Origin: Melioribacter sp.
GTDB lineage: Bacteria; Bacteroidota; Ignavibacteria; Ignavibacteriales; Melioribacteraceae
Direction of reading: 5' to 3'
Length of the DNA: 44,134 nt
Assembly: GCA_012026935.1 (NCBI GenBank)
Contig: VEPI01000034.1
Location: forward strand, 1-44,134
The position numbers and the translations under genes are program-made. The number at the start of each line of letters is the position of its first letter. Position 1 is the stretch's first letter. Of this stretch, positions 19,574-30,064 are shown piece after piece. A model generated the notes under the pieces. The model did no database searches and was not told the origin of the DNA. It saw nothing but the letters and a program-made list of their open reading frames with translations.

Positions 19574-22500
19574 CTAATTGGCTTTTGACTTAAACTTTAA
19601 TGGGCGTGCCGCGTCGGTAATTGCCCCGATCTTTGAAGCGTAACTTGTTTTATTTTTAATATCTTCATCGGTAACGTAGTGGATATCAAGCAGTCCGGAA
19701 GATCTGTAACCAGTACGAAGATAATTCATTTCACTTAATGCTAAGCTCCATCCTTCAAACCATAATGAAAGTTCTTTAACATTACGTTTATCTTTTCCAA
19801 TATGAACAATAAGATCAATATCACTCCCGGGACCGGAAATAGCATTTTTTGTACTTCCGAAAACATAAATTCCTTTTACACCAAATCTGTCCGCGTCTAA
19901 TTCTAAAGCAATTTTTTCAGCCATTTTCATCCGCCATCTCCAATAGTCGCTGGGATGATACTCAATAACTTCTTTATATTCTTTTTCTAAACTAGTTTCG
20001 GCAGATTGAGCTGCGAACATTCCTATAGCTTCATCAAGTTCAGCATTTGTTAATATTTTCAATATTGATCCCCCGGTAGTTTTCAATACATCAATTACTT
20101 TTATGGTATCTTCTAAATAATTATACTCCTGCACCAGGTCATCAAAAATATTTGGAGAGGAATTTAGAAACTTTTCACTAAATACAACTCTCGCATCGTC
20201 CGGGTATAACGGCAAATAACGAATACCTGCTTCAACAAGGTCCTGGAAAAAATGAGTACCGAAAGAAAGATCCGGAACATAATTACCTTTTTTTCTTGCA
20301 ACCTCAATCAGCATTGCCGTGTTGTTAATATCCGAGTATGTAACGCTTACCCCAAGTTTGATATCGCCCCTACTGCCCCATCTCCCGGGACCAATTAAGA
20401 TGAATTTTCTTTTGGGCAGAGTTTTATTCAGTTTACTTATCGCACGCCCGACACTAAGCATTTTGTTCCGATCGGATATCTCTGAATATTTTTGCGGATC
20501 TACATAAACAATATGTGTAATATCGGGTACTCTTCCGTTTGAAACAAACTTATGAGCCGTAAAAACAATTTTTTCTTCCGGCACATCTTTAGGAATTGAA
20601 TCAGAATTTGATTCTCTTGAAAAACTCTGCGGACGGCATTGAAGCATATAAAAATCCTTACCATCATAAGCGAATTCAATATCTACCGGAGTTTTAATTT
20701 TCTCTTGTAAAATTTTTAATATAACATCAATGCGTTTTAAGAAATTAGTTTTTAAGATTAATCCGTCAAATGTTGCTAAAAATTCTTTTGAGTGATCAAA
20801 TACATCTAAAGGTCCTGGCTGCCTAATCATTGTTCCGTCCAGAACAGAAAATATTTCCGTGAACAAAGGATATTCCGAACTGCATTCATCTAAAAGTTTA
20901 CTAATCTGAATTGATTCAAATTCATTCGTCTCCAAATTTATTACATCAATTTTTTTAGGAGAATATCTTCTTAATTCCTCGGGAGAAATATTTATTCTCA
21001 GGTTTGGCTGTCCGGGAGAAACAAGAACCGGATAATCGTCGCTTAATCTATCTACAGCCCTTGTACCAAAACCGGGTACCATTCGAATAAGTCCGTCTTC
21101 CCTTTTAATACGCGGCGACCAGCGGAATTCATTATTGCTAAATGCAACACCTGCAAAAGCCGGAAAATAATATTTGCCGACTTTCGTACCGACTGCTTCC
21201 TGGATCATAACACCCATCTCTTCATGGTAATCCAGCAAACCTCGTTCCGCACGATATTCTATTGGGTCCGGGCTGAATGTTGAAGCATAGACTTCTGCAA
21301 TTGCATCCATGAGTGCAACTAACCTCTGCTGTTTTGTCCCTTGATTAGCAAGAAATAAACTTTTGTACTTACCGGAAAATGCAGCTCCCATTTGATCCTC
21401 AAGAAGACTTGAGCTTCTTACAACTAATGGTCTATCACCAAGATCATCCAACGCAACAGATAAACCTTTAATTATATCCGGCGGAAATTCCGAATTTTTA
21501 AATAGTTGGACCACATGCGGATATTCGATCCGGACTTCATCTATCTCTTTATATTTTTGTTCTAACACTTCTTCCAGATTGTTGTGCTGCATAAAATGAA
21601 GAACGCCATCTGAAGTTATATACCACGTTTTTGGAGTTTTGAGTTCACTTAAGATTTCAACATTTTCACCAACTTTTTGAAGAATGTGGGCAGCTAAAAA
21701 CAATCCAGCACTTTTACCGCCCAATTTGCCGTGACTTCCTGAAGGGAAAATCATTTTATCTATAAGTTTATAAAAGTCGGTAAGCTTCACATATTCTTTT
21801 GCTACACTTATATATTCTAACTGTTCGGTAAAAAATCTTCTTAAGAGCGATACACGTAAACCTTTAATTGTAGATGGCGGAAGTTCAAATTTCTCCGGTG
21901 CCATGTGATAATATTTTCGAATTGCATCTGCAATGTCTGTCAGCGAAGTGTCCTGCGTTTCAACAACTTTTATAAGAGAACTTGATTTGTCTTCTTGAAT
22001 CCACTTTTGTATTCTTGAAAGAATTATATCATCCGGTAAATTTTCATCCGCTAATTTTAATATTTGCTCTACATACTGATCATAGTTAACTATCTTAGAA
22101 ACTTTTAACGGTTTATTATCATCATATTGAAGGTCTTCCTCTGTTGTTTCACCTTTCCAGGAGAGACTTGTATGCTTCATTAACATTTCTGCTTCTTCAA
22201 TACCTTTCCAGCATAAAAGATGTAACGTTTTTCTTAACAGACTCATAAACAAATTTGGATCGGTCTTGCGGATCATATCTAATACGATTCGCCATTCCCC
22301 TTTTGTGTGTCCGTCAACTTGCTGGCGTACTGATTGAAATTCATTAAAAACATTTTTTAATTTTTGATGGAGTATAAAATGGCCAAGCCGCTCGGCAATC
22401 GTATCTAATAATTTTTTTTCTTCTTTTAGAAATGGTCCGTCACCTGACGAAGGAACTTCTTCCGTATAATAAACAGATATACGTCCCACCACTTGATCTT

Positions 22501-22768
22501 GCACAATAATATTTGAATTTATAACCCACTTTGTTTCTTCAAAATCACTTGTTTGATAAACGATTTCGCCGTAAACCAATTTTGCTTTACAAACATTTTG
22601 AAATTGCCAGCCGGGAGGGATAGCATTAATTACAGTATGAAACGCCTGACGCAGCGAAATATCCGACCGATTTAAGCTATCTTCTATAGTGTAAAGACAG
22701 TTTAATTCTTTTGCACGTTCTTGAAGTTCAAATACTAAATTATCTATCGGTTTATTTTCGTTTACCAT
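19574..22768 (-). CDS. PEP/pyruvate-binding (PPDK N-terminal-like) protein with GAF-like N-terminus and C-terminal nucleotidyltransferase domain
   Basis: 1064 aa; LGGKSAGLFLAAHIL, PLVVRSSSLLEDQMGAAFSGKYKS, DIEFAYDGKDFYMLQCRPQS; C-terminal GVKGIYVFGSTKNAISGPGSDIDLIVHIG (NTase GS...DxD). Confidence 0.85.
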   Translation of the reverse strand: MVNENKPIDNLVFELQERAKELNCLYTIEDSLNRSDISLRQAFHTVINAIPPGWQFQNVCKAKLVYGEIVYQTSDFEETKWVINSNIIVQDQVVGRISVYYTEEVPSSGDGPFLKEEKKLLDTIAERLGHFILHQKLKNVFNEFQSVRQQVDGHTKGEWRIVLDMIRKTDPNLFMSLLRKTLHLLCWKGIEEAEMLMKHTSLSWKGETTEEDLQYDDNKPLKVSKIVNYDQYVEQILKLADENLPDDIILSRIQKWIQEDKSSSLIKVVETQDTSLTDIADAIRKYYHMAPEKFELPPSTIKGLRVSLLRRFFTEQLEYISVAKEYVKLTDFYKLIDKMIFPSGSHGKLGGKSAGLFLAAHILQKVGENVEILSELKTPKTWYITSDGVLHFMQHNNLEEVLEQKYKEIDEVRIEYPHVVQLFKNSEFPPDIIKGLSVALDDLGDRPLVVRSSSLLEDQMGAAFSGKYKSLFLANQGTKQQRLVALMDAIAEVYASTFSPDPIEYRAERGLLDYHEEMGVMIQEAVGTKVGKYYFPAFAGVAFSNNEFRWSPRIKREDGLIRMVPGFGTRAVDRLSDDYPVLVSPGQPNLRINISPEELRRYSPKKIDVINLETNEFESIQISKLLDECSSEYPLFTEIFSVLDGTMIRQPGPLDVFDHSKEFLATFDGLILKTNFLKRIDVILKILQEKIKTPVDIEFAYDGKDFYMLQCRPQSFSRESNSDSIPKDVPEEKIVFTAHKFVSNGRVPDITHIVYVDPQKYSEISDRNKMLSVGRAISKLNKTLPKRKFILIGPGRWGSRGDIKLGVSVTYSDINNTAMLIEVARKKGNYVPDLSFGTHFFQDLVEAGIRYLPLYPDDARVVFSEKFLNSSPNIFDDLVQEYNYLEDTIKVIDVLKTTGGSILKILTNAELDEAIGMFAAQSAETSLEKEYKEVIEYHPSDYWRWRMKMAEKIALELDADRFGVKGIYVFGSTKNAISGPGSDIDLIVHIGKDKRNVKELSLWFEGWSLALSEMNYLRTGYRSSGLLDIHYVTDEDIKNKTSYASKIGAITDAARPLKFKSKAN

Positions 22769-24513
22769 TTTTTAATTACTCCGCAACTCTTTCTACCGTC
22801 AACTTTTATTTTTAGAGATTCAGAAAGTTTTACATGTTTAACAAAATCTTTCTCACTAACTACTGTTTGTTTATTAAGCCATTGCCAGTCAATCTTAAAG
22901 TCTCCATCAAAAGTTATTGAAAAATAGCTTACATTGAAACTAGTAAGATTATGAAAGAAATGAGAGCCCTGGCTCAATTCAACATTTATTCCGAATAAAG
23001 TAGATTCAACAATTGCTTTGACTCCGGCAATTTGCCCCCAATCTATCGGTATGCCCAACCAAGGATCGGAGCTTCCCCATCTGCCGAAACCAATTAGAAG
23101 ATATTTTGTATTTCCCTTAACCAGTTCTTTATTGATCAAGTCAATTTCAGATGCAATTTTTATAGTATCTTTTTTGTCAAATGTTTCGGGCTTTACAAAA
23201 ACAATATCAAAAATATTATCTACAAATCCGTTACCCATAACTCGATCTGAAGCAACTAAAACATCATCGCCATACATTTCAGATTTAGCAACATCAATAG
23301 TTTCATCAGATACAACCATTGGCCGTACTTGAAGAAATCCTAATCGTAATTTTTTAGGTTCGTTTGAAATTGTAGCTGCAAATTCGATCTCAACCGGACT
23401 GTCAAGAGCTTGCTCGTAAACCTTTAATAATTTTTTGATAAGATCGTTGAATTTAAATTCATTCATTGAAAGCAGTTGTAAAAAATTTATCACTCGTGGT
23501 CCGTTATTCCCGGTTCCCATTACAATTCGCTGAGAAGATGCATCATAAGTTGATGCAATATATTGCAGGGTATCGTCATAATCGGCGTCACTTAATTCCT
23601 GTTGAATCAAATACTCTGTTTCCTTGGTCGGATCGTATTCAACAACCGGATTCATATTAACAGCCCAAAAATTAGTCTGAGTATTTTTTAAAACATCAGG
23701 AGGATCAGCAAATGGTGTAACCGCTTTGGGAAACGCAGGAGAATAGCTCCATACAATTCCGCCATCAACAATTGTCTTGCCAAGACCATGTGCAAGATTT
23801 ACAACACCATTTTCCGGTTTTGCTCTTCCTGTTGGATAAAAATTATAAGACCGCGCAACTCCGGAAAAATTGGGATAAAATCTGAAATTATGTTTCAATC
23901 CAACAACTTCCTGAATTATAACCGCCATCTTTTCATCTTCAATTTTGTGCGATGAGACTTTAAAATAATCTTTGGATGCTTTAATAAATGTTGAAGCAAA
24001 TACAAATTTAATTGCTTCAGTGAGTTTCAAAAATCTCGTATCCGTGCTTGGCTGATTATTTGGAATCATCTTTGTTGCATAAATGCCGGCGAAAGGTTCA
24101 TACTTAGCATCTTCCAACATACTGGATGAGCGAACAGCTAAAGGTACATGCACACTTTCGATAAGGGATCGCAAATCTCCCAGTATTTCAGTTGGGAGAT
24201 CTGCCTGAAGAAATGCAAGTATTATATCATCGTCTGATTCGTTGGAATATGCTATTGAGCAAAGCTTATTCCTCTCCATAAACAAATCAAAAATTTCTGT
24301 ACGTAAAACAATCAATCGCGGAATGTTTAATTCAACTTCCGGAAAAATTTTAAGATCAATTTTTTCTTTTATGATTTTATTTGCTAAAGCGAGTCCGCTT
24401 GCTTTACCACCGAACGAACCTTCACCTAGCCATGAAAAATATTCACTTGATTCAAAAAAATTACGGTCGAATCGAGGCAAAAATTTGTCATTGGTATTTG
24501 TGTTTGATTGCAT
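22762..24513 (-). CDS. PEP/pyruvate-binding (PPDK N-terminal-like) protein
   Basis: Listed ORF extends to 24564; start at MQSNTNTNDKF preferred. FGGKASGLALANKII, PLAVRSSSMLEDAKYEPFAGIYATK, VEIEFAATISNEPKKLRLGFLQVRPM. Confidence 0.85.
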   Translation of the reverse strand: MQSNTNTNDKFLPRFDRNFFESSEYFSWLGEGSFGGKASGLALANKIIKEKIDLKIFPEVELNIPRLIVLRTEIFDLFMERNKLCSIAYSNESDDDIILAFLQADLPTEILGDLRSLIESVHVPLAVRSSSMLEDAKYEPFAGIYATKMIPNNQPSTDTRFLKLTEAIKFVFASTFIKASKDYFKVSSHKIEDEKMAVIIQEVVGLKHNFRFYPNFSGVARSYNFYPTGRAKPENGVVNLAHGLGKTIVDGGIVWSYSPAFPKAVTPFADPPDVLKNTQTNFWAVNMNPVVEYDPTKETEYLIQQELSDADYDDTLQYIASTYDASSQRIVMGTGNNGPRVINFLQLLSMNEFKFNDLIKKLLKVYEQALDSPVEIEFAATISNEPKKLRLGFLQVRPMVVSDETIDVAKSEMYGDDVLVASDRVMGNGFVDNIFDIVFVKPETFDKKDTIKIASEIDLINKELVKGNTKYLLIGFGRWGSSDPWLGIPIDWGQIAGVKAIVESTLFGINVELSQGSHFFHNLTSFNVSYFSITFDGDFKIDWQWLNKQTVVSEKDFVKHVKLSESLKIKVDGRKSCGVIKKW

Positions 24514-24635
24514 TGAAAACTCGATGAAGATTAAAAAGCCGGAAATTGATTGATCATGTCTCACAATTCCCGGCTAAACGCTAATTGCCCGTTTCGCTCT
24601 CGCCAAAACGAGGCGAGTTAAAAGCTATTTGCTTA

Positions 24636-25925
24636 TTATACCCAGCCACGATCTTTACATGCCTGTGCAACTCGGTTTACAGAAATAACATAAGCAGCAT
24701 CTCTCATATAAAGTTTTCTTTTCTTTGCAAGATCACTCACTGCATGGAAAGCAGCAGTCATTTTAACATCTAACTTACCAAGCACTTCATCTTTTTCCCA
24801 ATAGTAATTCATGTTACATTGAACCTGTTCGAAATAACTGCAAGTAACACCGCCTGCATTAGCAAGGAAATCCGGAATTACAAAAATTCCTCTTTCTTGA
24901 ATCACTTTATCGGCTTCAGGTGTTGTTGGACCATTCGCACCTTCGGCAATAATTTTTACTTTTTTACTAATCTTATTCACGTTGTCTTGGCGGATTTGAT
25001 TTTCCAGGGCAGCAGGAATAAGTATATCAACTTCTTGTTCAATCCATGCATTACCATCTAGAATTTCGTAACCAAGTATTTTTGCTTCAGCTTTATTAAT
25101 ACCGCCGAATTTATCTGTAATTTTCAAAAGTTCTTTCGGATCAACTCCGCTTGCGCGTTTAATTGTATACGAGCACTGATCATTTTGATCCCAGCTGGAA
25201 ACGCAAACAACTTTCCCACCCATCTGTAGATAAAGTTCAATAGCAAATTGAGCTACATTGCCGAATCCTTGTACTGCTGCACTTGTATCTTGCGGACGAA
25301 TGCCAAGTTCTTTTAACGCTTCACGAACAGTAAATATAACTCCATATCCAGTTGCTTCCGCTCTTCCAAGTGAACCGCCCATCCCTACAGGTTTACCTGT
25401 AATGAAGCCGGGATATTTTGCACCGTGTATAGCTTCAAATTCATCAAGCATCCATAACATGTGCTGAGCGTTTGTCATAACATCCGGTGCGGGAACATCA
25501 TTAAGCGGACCAACATTTTTTGCCATTTGACGAATCCACCCGCGGCAAATTTGTTCTTGTTCTTTCATGCTAAGGTTGTGAGGATCGCAAATAACGCCAC
25601 CCTTTCCACCACCAAGAGGAATATTTACAACCGCACATTTCCACGTCATCCACATTGACAGTGCCTTCACTGTATCAATGGTTTCCTGCGGGTGAAAACG
25701 AATTCCACCTTTACTTGGACCGCGTGCGTCATTATGCTGGACTCTGAATCCTCTAAATACTTTTGTTGTTCCGTCATCCATTTTCACCGGAATGCTGAAG
25801 TGGAATTCTCTTAACGGATTTCTTAATAATTGTCTTGTTGCATCATCGAGATTTAATATTTCTGCAACCTTGTCAAATTGTGTCTGTGCCATCTCGAAAG
25901 GATTAAAAGCTTTGTCGCTACTCAT
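24636..25925 (-). CDS. gdhA: Glu/Leu/Phe/Val dehydrogenase (glutamate dehydrogenase)
   Basis: 429 aa; GPSKGGIRFHP, MTWKCAVVNIPLGGGKGG, PAPDVMTN, VQGFGNVAQFA, EGANGPTTPEAD. Confidence 0.94.
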   Translation of the reverse strand: MSSDKAFNPFEMAQTQFDKVAEILNLDDATRQLLRNPLREFHFSIPVKMDDGTTKVFRGFRVQHNDARGPSKGGIRFHPQETIDTVKALSMWMTWKCAVVNIPLGGGKGGVICDPHNLSMKEQEQICRGWIRQMAKNVGPLNDVPAPDVMTNAQHMLWMLDEFEAIHGAKYPGFITGKPVGMGGSLGRAEATGYGVIFTVREALKELGIRPQDTSAAVQGFGNVAQFAIELYLQMGGKVVCVSSWDQNDQCSYTIKRASGVDPKELLKITDKFGGINKAEAKILGYEILDGNAWIEQEVDILIPAALENQIRQDNVNKISKKVKIIAEGANGPTTPEADKVIQERGIFVIPDFLANAGGVTCSYFEQVQCNMNYYWEKDEVLGKLDVKMTAAFHAVSDLAKKRKLYMRDAAYVISVNRVAQACKDRGWV

Positions 25926-26121
25926 AAACTAACCTCTATTAGTATTTTTGTTATTAATATTGATGAGTTACCGAATTGAAATTCAGTGCTGAAATGAATT
26001 ATTGGATTTATTTATATAAAAATAAGAACTCAAATCGTTAACTCAACTTCCATATTCTGGAAAATTGACATAAGAAAAATAGACACGTTTGCCTTCTGAA
26101 GCAAGGAAGCTAAAACATGTA

Positions 26122-26168
26122 AAACACCGACATTTTAGCTCTTAAATGGTGTTTCTCAATTTTTTTTG
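26122..26168 (+). terminator. Candidate hairpin plus T-tract in the gdhA/prolyl oligopeptidase divergent spacer
   Basis: AAACACC...GGTGTTT with inner ATTTTA/TTAAAT pairing, then CTCAATTTTTTTT. Confidence 0.35.
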
Positions 26169-26319
26169 TCATCTAGATATAAATGCGTCTATCAACTTAT
26201 GGAAAACTATTTACACAATAGCAGATCAAAATTAACAGTCTTTAAGTTGGAATTGTAAATTTTGAATTCTAATTTAGAATTAATAAAGAAACATCATTTA
26301 ATCTTTAGAGGAGAGAGAA

Positions 26320-28428
26320 ATGAAAATTGTAACAAGGTTATTTGTTTTAATATTGTTCTTATCAATTTCTATCCAAGCTCAAATCAAATATCCAACAACA
26401 AAAAAAGTAGATCACGTTGATGATTACAGCGGCACAAAAGTTTCGGATCCTTACAGATGGCTTGAAGATAATAATTCCAAAGAAACTGCTGATTGGGTTG
26501 AAGCAGAAAACAAAGTAACACACGATTACCTTTCCAAAATTCCCTTCCGTGATCAATTAAGAAAAAGACTTACTGATTTATGGAATTATGAAAAATATTC
26601 TGCACCATCTAAACACGGTGAATACTACACCTTTTCAAAAAATGATGGCCTTCAAGAACAAAGTGTAATTTATATTCAAAAAGGTTTGAACGGGACTCCG
26701 GAAGTTTTACTTGATCCTAATAAACTTTCTACAGATGGTTCAATTAGTCTTGGGAGTTTAGGTTTCTCTAAAGATGATAAATATTTGTGTTACGGAATTT
26801 CCCGCGGTGGTTCCGATTGGCGTGAATTTTATGTAATGGATGTTCAAACAAAAAAATTAACTCCCGATTATATCAAATGGTCAAAGTTCAGCGGTACCTC
26901 CTGGTACAAAGATGGTTTTTACTACAGTCGTTATGATGAACCAAAAGCGGGAGATGAATTAAAACAAAAAGTAGAATTCCAAAAACTTTATTATCACAAA
27001 CTTGGATCGCAGCAATCTGATGATATTTTAGTAATGGAAGACAAACAAAATCCAAAATATGGATTTGGAGCCGGTGTAACTGATGATGAAAAGTTTTTAA
27101 TTATTAATGTATCACAAGGAACTGCCTCTGAAAACATGCTTTACTACAAGGATTTGACAAACGATTCTCCTATCCAACCTATCTTTGATAAATTTGAAGC
27201 AGAATACAGTGTTGTTGATAATCTTGATGACAAATTTTTAATATCAACAAACTATCAAGCACCAAACAATAAACTGATTTTGATTGATCCCAAGAATCCC
27301 GCCAAAGAAAATTGGAAGACAATTATTCCCGAGCGAAAAGAAGTGATGCAAAGTGTTTCTCTTGTAGGCGGTAAATTATTTGTAACATATTTAAAAGATG
27401 CAACAAGCAAAGTATCCGTCTTCGATACAAATGGTAAATATTTATATGATGTAAAATTACCGGCTGTTGGAACATGCGGAGGTTTTGGAGGGAAGAAAGA
27501 CGAATTCGAAACATTTTATACCTTCACTTCTTTTACATATCCTCCTACAATTTATAAGTACGATATAAAAAACAATAAATCAGAATTATTCAGAAAGGCT
27601 GCAGTGAAGTTTGAGCCATCAGCTTATGAGACAAAAGAAATTTTTTACAAGAGCAAAGATGGGACAAAAGTTCCTATGTTCATTGTTTATAAAAAAGGAT
27701 TGAAATTAGACGGAAATAATCCAACTCTATTATATGCTTATGGCGGATTTAATATATCAACTTTACCGGGCTTCAGTGTTGCCAGAATTCCTTTACTTGA
27801 GAACGGAGTTGTGTATGCATCGGCTTGTTTACGCGGAGGCAGTGAATATGGTGAAGATTGGCATAAAGCTGGAATGTTTGAGAAGAAACAAAATGTTTTT
27901 GACGATTTTATATCTGCTGCGGAATACTTAATCAAGAACAAATACACAAATCCAAAAAAGCTTGCTGTTCAAGGCGGTTCCAACGGAGGATTATTGATAG
28001 GTGCAGTAATTAATCAAAGACCGGATTTATATAAAGTAGCATTCCCTCAAGTTGGTGTTATGGATATGCTGCGTTTTCATAAATTTACAATCGGTTGGGC
28101 ATGGGTTTCTGAATACGGTTCAAGCGACAATCCGGATCAGTTCAAATATTTAATTAAGTATTCCCCTCTTCATAATATTAAGAAAGGAACAGATTATCCT
28201 GCTACAATGGTAACAACAGCAGATCATGACGACCGTGTTTTTCCCGCTCACTCGTTTAAGTATGCAGCAACACTTCAGGAAATGAACAGTGGTAAGAATC
28301 CTACTTTAATTCGTATTGAAACAAAGGTTGGACACGGAGCCGGGACAAGCACTTCAAAATCTATTGATCTTGTTACCGATCTTTATTCTTTTATGTTCTA
28401 TAATATGGGATTAACACCGAAGTTCTAA
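26320..28428 (+). CDS. Prolyl oligopeptidase family serine peptidase (S9A)
   Basis: 702 aa; signal peptide; DPYRWLEDNNS, GGSNGGLLIGAV, DHDDRVFPAHSFKY, GHGAGT. Confidence 0.95.
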   Translation: MKIVTRLFVLILFLSISIQAQIKYPTTKKVDHVDDYSGTKVSDPYRWLEDNNSKETADWVEAENKVTHDYLSKIPFRDQLRKRLTDLWNYEKYSAPSKHGEYYTFSKNDGLQEQSVIYIQKGLNGTPEVLLDPNKLSTDGSISLGSLGFSKDDKYLCYGISRGGSDWREFYVMDVQTKKLTPDYIKWSKFSGTSWYKDGFYYSRYDEPKAGDELKQKVEFQKLYYHKLGSQQSDDILVMEDKQNPKYGFGAGVTDDEKFLIINVSQGTASENMLYYKDLTNDSPIQPIFDKFEAEYSVVDNLDDKFLISTNYQAPNNKLILIDPKNPAKENWKTIIPERKEVMQSVSLVGGKLFVTYLKDATSKVSVFDTNGKYLYDVKLPAVGTCGGFGGKKDEFETFYTFTSFTYPPTIYKYDIKNNKSELFRKAAVKFEPSAYETKEIFYKSKDGTKVPMFIVYKKGLKLDGNNPTLLYAYGGFNISTLPGFSVARIPLLENGVVYASACLRGGSEYGEDWHKAGMFEKKQNVFDDFISAAEYLIKNKYTNPKKLAVQGGSNGGLLIGAVINQRPDLYKVAFPQVGVMDMLRFHKFTIGWAWVSEYGSSDNPDQFKYLIKYSPLHNIKKGTDYPATMVTTADHDDRVFPAHSFKYAATLQEMNSGKNPTLIRIETKVGHGAGTSTSKSIDLVTDLYSFMFYNMGLTPKF

Positions 28429-28439
28429 TGTTTATTTGT

Positions 28440-28463
28440 AGAGACGCGGAATATCGCGTCTCT
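28440..28463. terminator. Perfect 9-bp palindrome between convergent genes; possible bidirectional terminator
   Basis: AGAGACGCG-gaatat-CGCGTCTCT with T-rich flanks. Confidence 0.65.
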
Positions 28464-28469
28464 GCTCTT

Positions 28470-30035
28470 TTATTCTTTCCTAAAAATTCTAAGAACTATT
28501 TTCGAAAGATTTCCCAAACCGCTTATACGCTTAGATAATTTGTTACTGTAAAGTAAATCTATCAATCCTTTTAATCCGTAGTAAAGATTTTTGTTGTAAG
28601 GATGCCACCACAAATTCTTTTTTACGAATGGTAAAATATCTTTTACAATAGTTAACGGTTGTGTCATTTCATCAAAACCCATTTCGCCATGAGTTCTTCC
28701 AATACCGGATTCCTTAAAGCCTCCCCACGGTGTTTCAGCTAATCCATGACTCACTAAATGATCGTTAATAGTAACAACACCGGCTTTAATTTGTTTTGCA
28801 ATTTTTTCACCGCGATTTTGATTTCTAGTCCACACAGATCCGGTAAGTCCTAAATAGGAATCATTTGTCAAATTAATTGCATCATCATAATTATTGAATT
28901 TCATAACCCCAACAACCGGCCCGAATGTTTCATCGCGCATGACAATCATATCGTGATTGACATTTGTTAGAACTACAGCGGGATGAAAATTTTTCAATTG
29001 ATTATTCTTCGGTGTTTTTGATTGAGCAAAAACATTTGCACCCTTATTCAATGCATCTTCAATATGATTTCTAACGGTTTCTAATTGTCTTTCAGTAGTC
29101 ATACAACCCATATCAGAACTAAAATCGGTATCGTAATCAACATGAAGGTTTTCAACTTTATCTTTTAGGATGTTCGTGAAGGAATCATAAATTTTTTCAT
29201 GAACATAAATTCTTTCAACACCGCCGCAAGATTGTCCGGCATTTTGGAATCCGGCCCAAATTGTTCCCATTGCTGCTCGATAAGGATCAGCATCTTCACA
29301 AACAATCATTGCATCGTTGCCGCCAAGTTCCAGACAAATTGGAGTTAAGGTTTTAGCTGCTTGTCCCATCAAATATTTTCCAACAGCAACAGAACCTGTA
29401 AAAAATAATTTATTAATTCCGCAATCAAGAAAAGCATCACCGGCAATTTTCCCAGACATATTAACAAAGCTGAAAATTCCGTCTGGTAGATTTGCGTATT
29501 CAACCGCTTCTTTCAAAACTAAGCCCACCATTTGCGTCGCAGAGGCTGTTTTTAAAATTACTGCGTTACCGGAAAGTAAACCAAGAATAACGTCTGCCAA
29601 CGGTATTGAGAATGGATAATTCCAAGGAGAAATTATACCAACTACCCCATACGGCACTCTTAGTATTTTACTTCTTTTGTTGATCAGAAAAATATTTCCG
29701 CTCCCGAGTTTCTTATCTCGCAAAAATCTTCTTGCATTTTTGCAGTAGAATGAAATTCCCATAACAGCGGGTAGGATTTCCGTTGCTAATGCATCAATTC
29801 TTGTTTTACCATTATCACGGGAAATTATTTCTGCAATTTTATCTGCATTATCCACTATGTATTCACGAATCTTCAGAGCATATTTAATCCTTTCTGTCAA
29901 TGAATATTCTTCCCATAATTTCTGTGCCTCTGCTGCATGCTGGATCATCTCTTTTAATTCACCAATAGAATGCAGTTTAGAAAAACCTAAGCTTTCTCCT
30001 GTGGCCGGATTAAAATCTTCTGTTTGATTGTTCAT
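28470..30035 (-). CDS. Aldehyde dehydrogenase family protein
   Basis: Listed ORF to 30047, Met5 start preferred. SPWNYPFSIPL, FTGSVAVGKYL, LELGGNDAMIV, AGQSCGGVERIYV, ETPWGGFKESGIGRTHG. Confidence 0.92.
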   Translation of the reverse strand: MNNQTEDFNPATGESLGFSKLHSIGELKEMIQHAAEAQKLWEEYSLTERIKYALKIREYIVDNADKIAEIISRDNGKTRIDALATEILPAVMGISFYCKNARRFLRDKKLGSGNIFLINKRSKILRVPYGVVGIISPWNYPFSIPLADVILGLLSGNAVILKTASATQMVGLVLKEAVEYANLPDGIFSFVNMSGKIAGDAFLDCGINKLFFTGSVAVGKYLMGQAAKTLTPICLELGGNDAMIVCEDADPYRAAMGTIWAGFQNAGQSCGGVERIYVHEKIYDSFTNILKDKVENLHVDYDTDFSSDMGCMTTERQLETVRNHIEDALNKGANVFAQSKTPKNNQLKNFHPAVVLTNVNHDMIVMRDETFGPVVGVMKFNNYDDAINLTNDSYLGLTGSVWTRNQNRGEKIAKQIKAGVVTINDHLVSHGLAETPWGGFKESGIGRTHGEMGFDEMTQPLTIVKDILPFVKKNLWWHPYNKNLYYGLKGLIDLLYSNKLSKRISGLGNLSKIVLRIFRKE

Positions 30036-30064
30036 TTTACTCCACAATATTTGCGTACAAATAG

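Noticed and set aside
19574-22768. Toxin-antitoxin interpretation of the C-terminal nucleotidyltransferase (MNT/HEPN-like)
   Set aside because: The NTase is fused to a large PEP/pyruvate-binding protein and no HEPN partner is visible.
24598-24617. CTCGCC-aaaacga-GGCGAG hairpin after gdhA
   Set aside because: Short stem without a clear T-tract on the minus strand; too weak to call a terminator or repeat.
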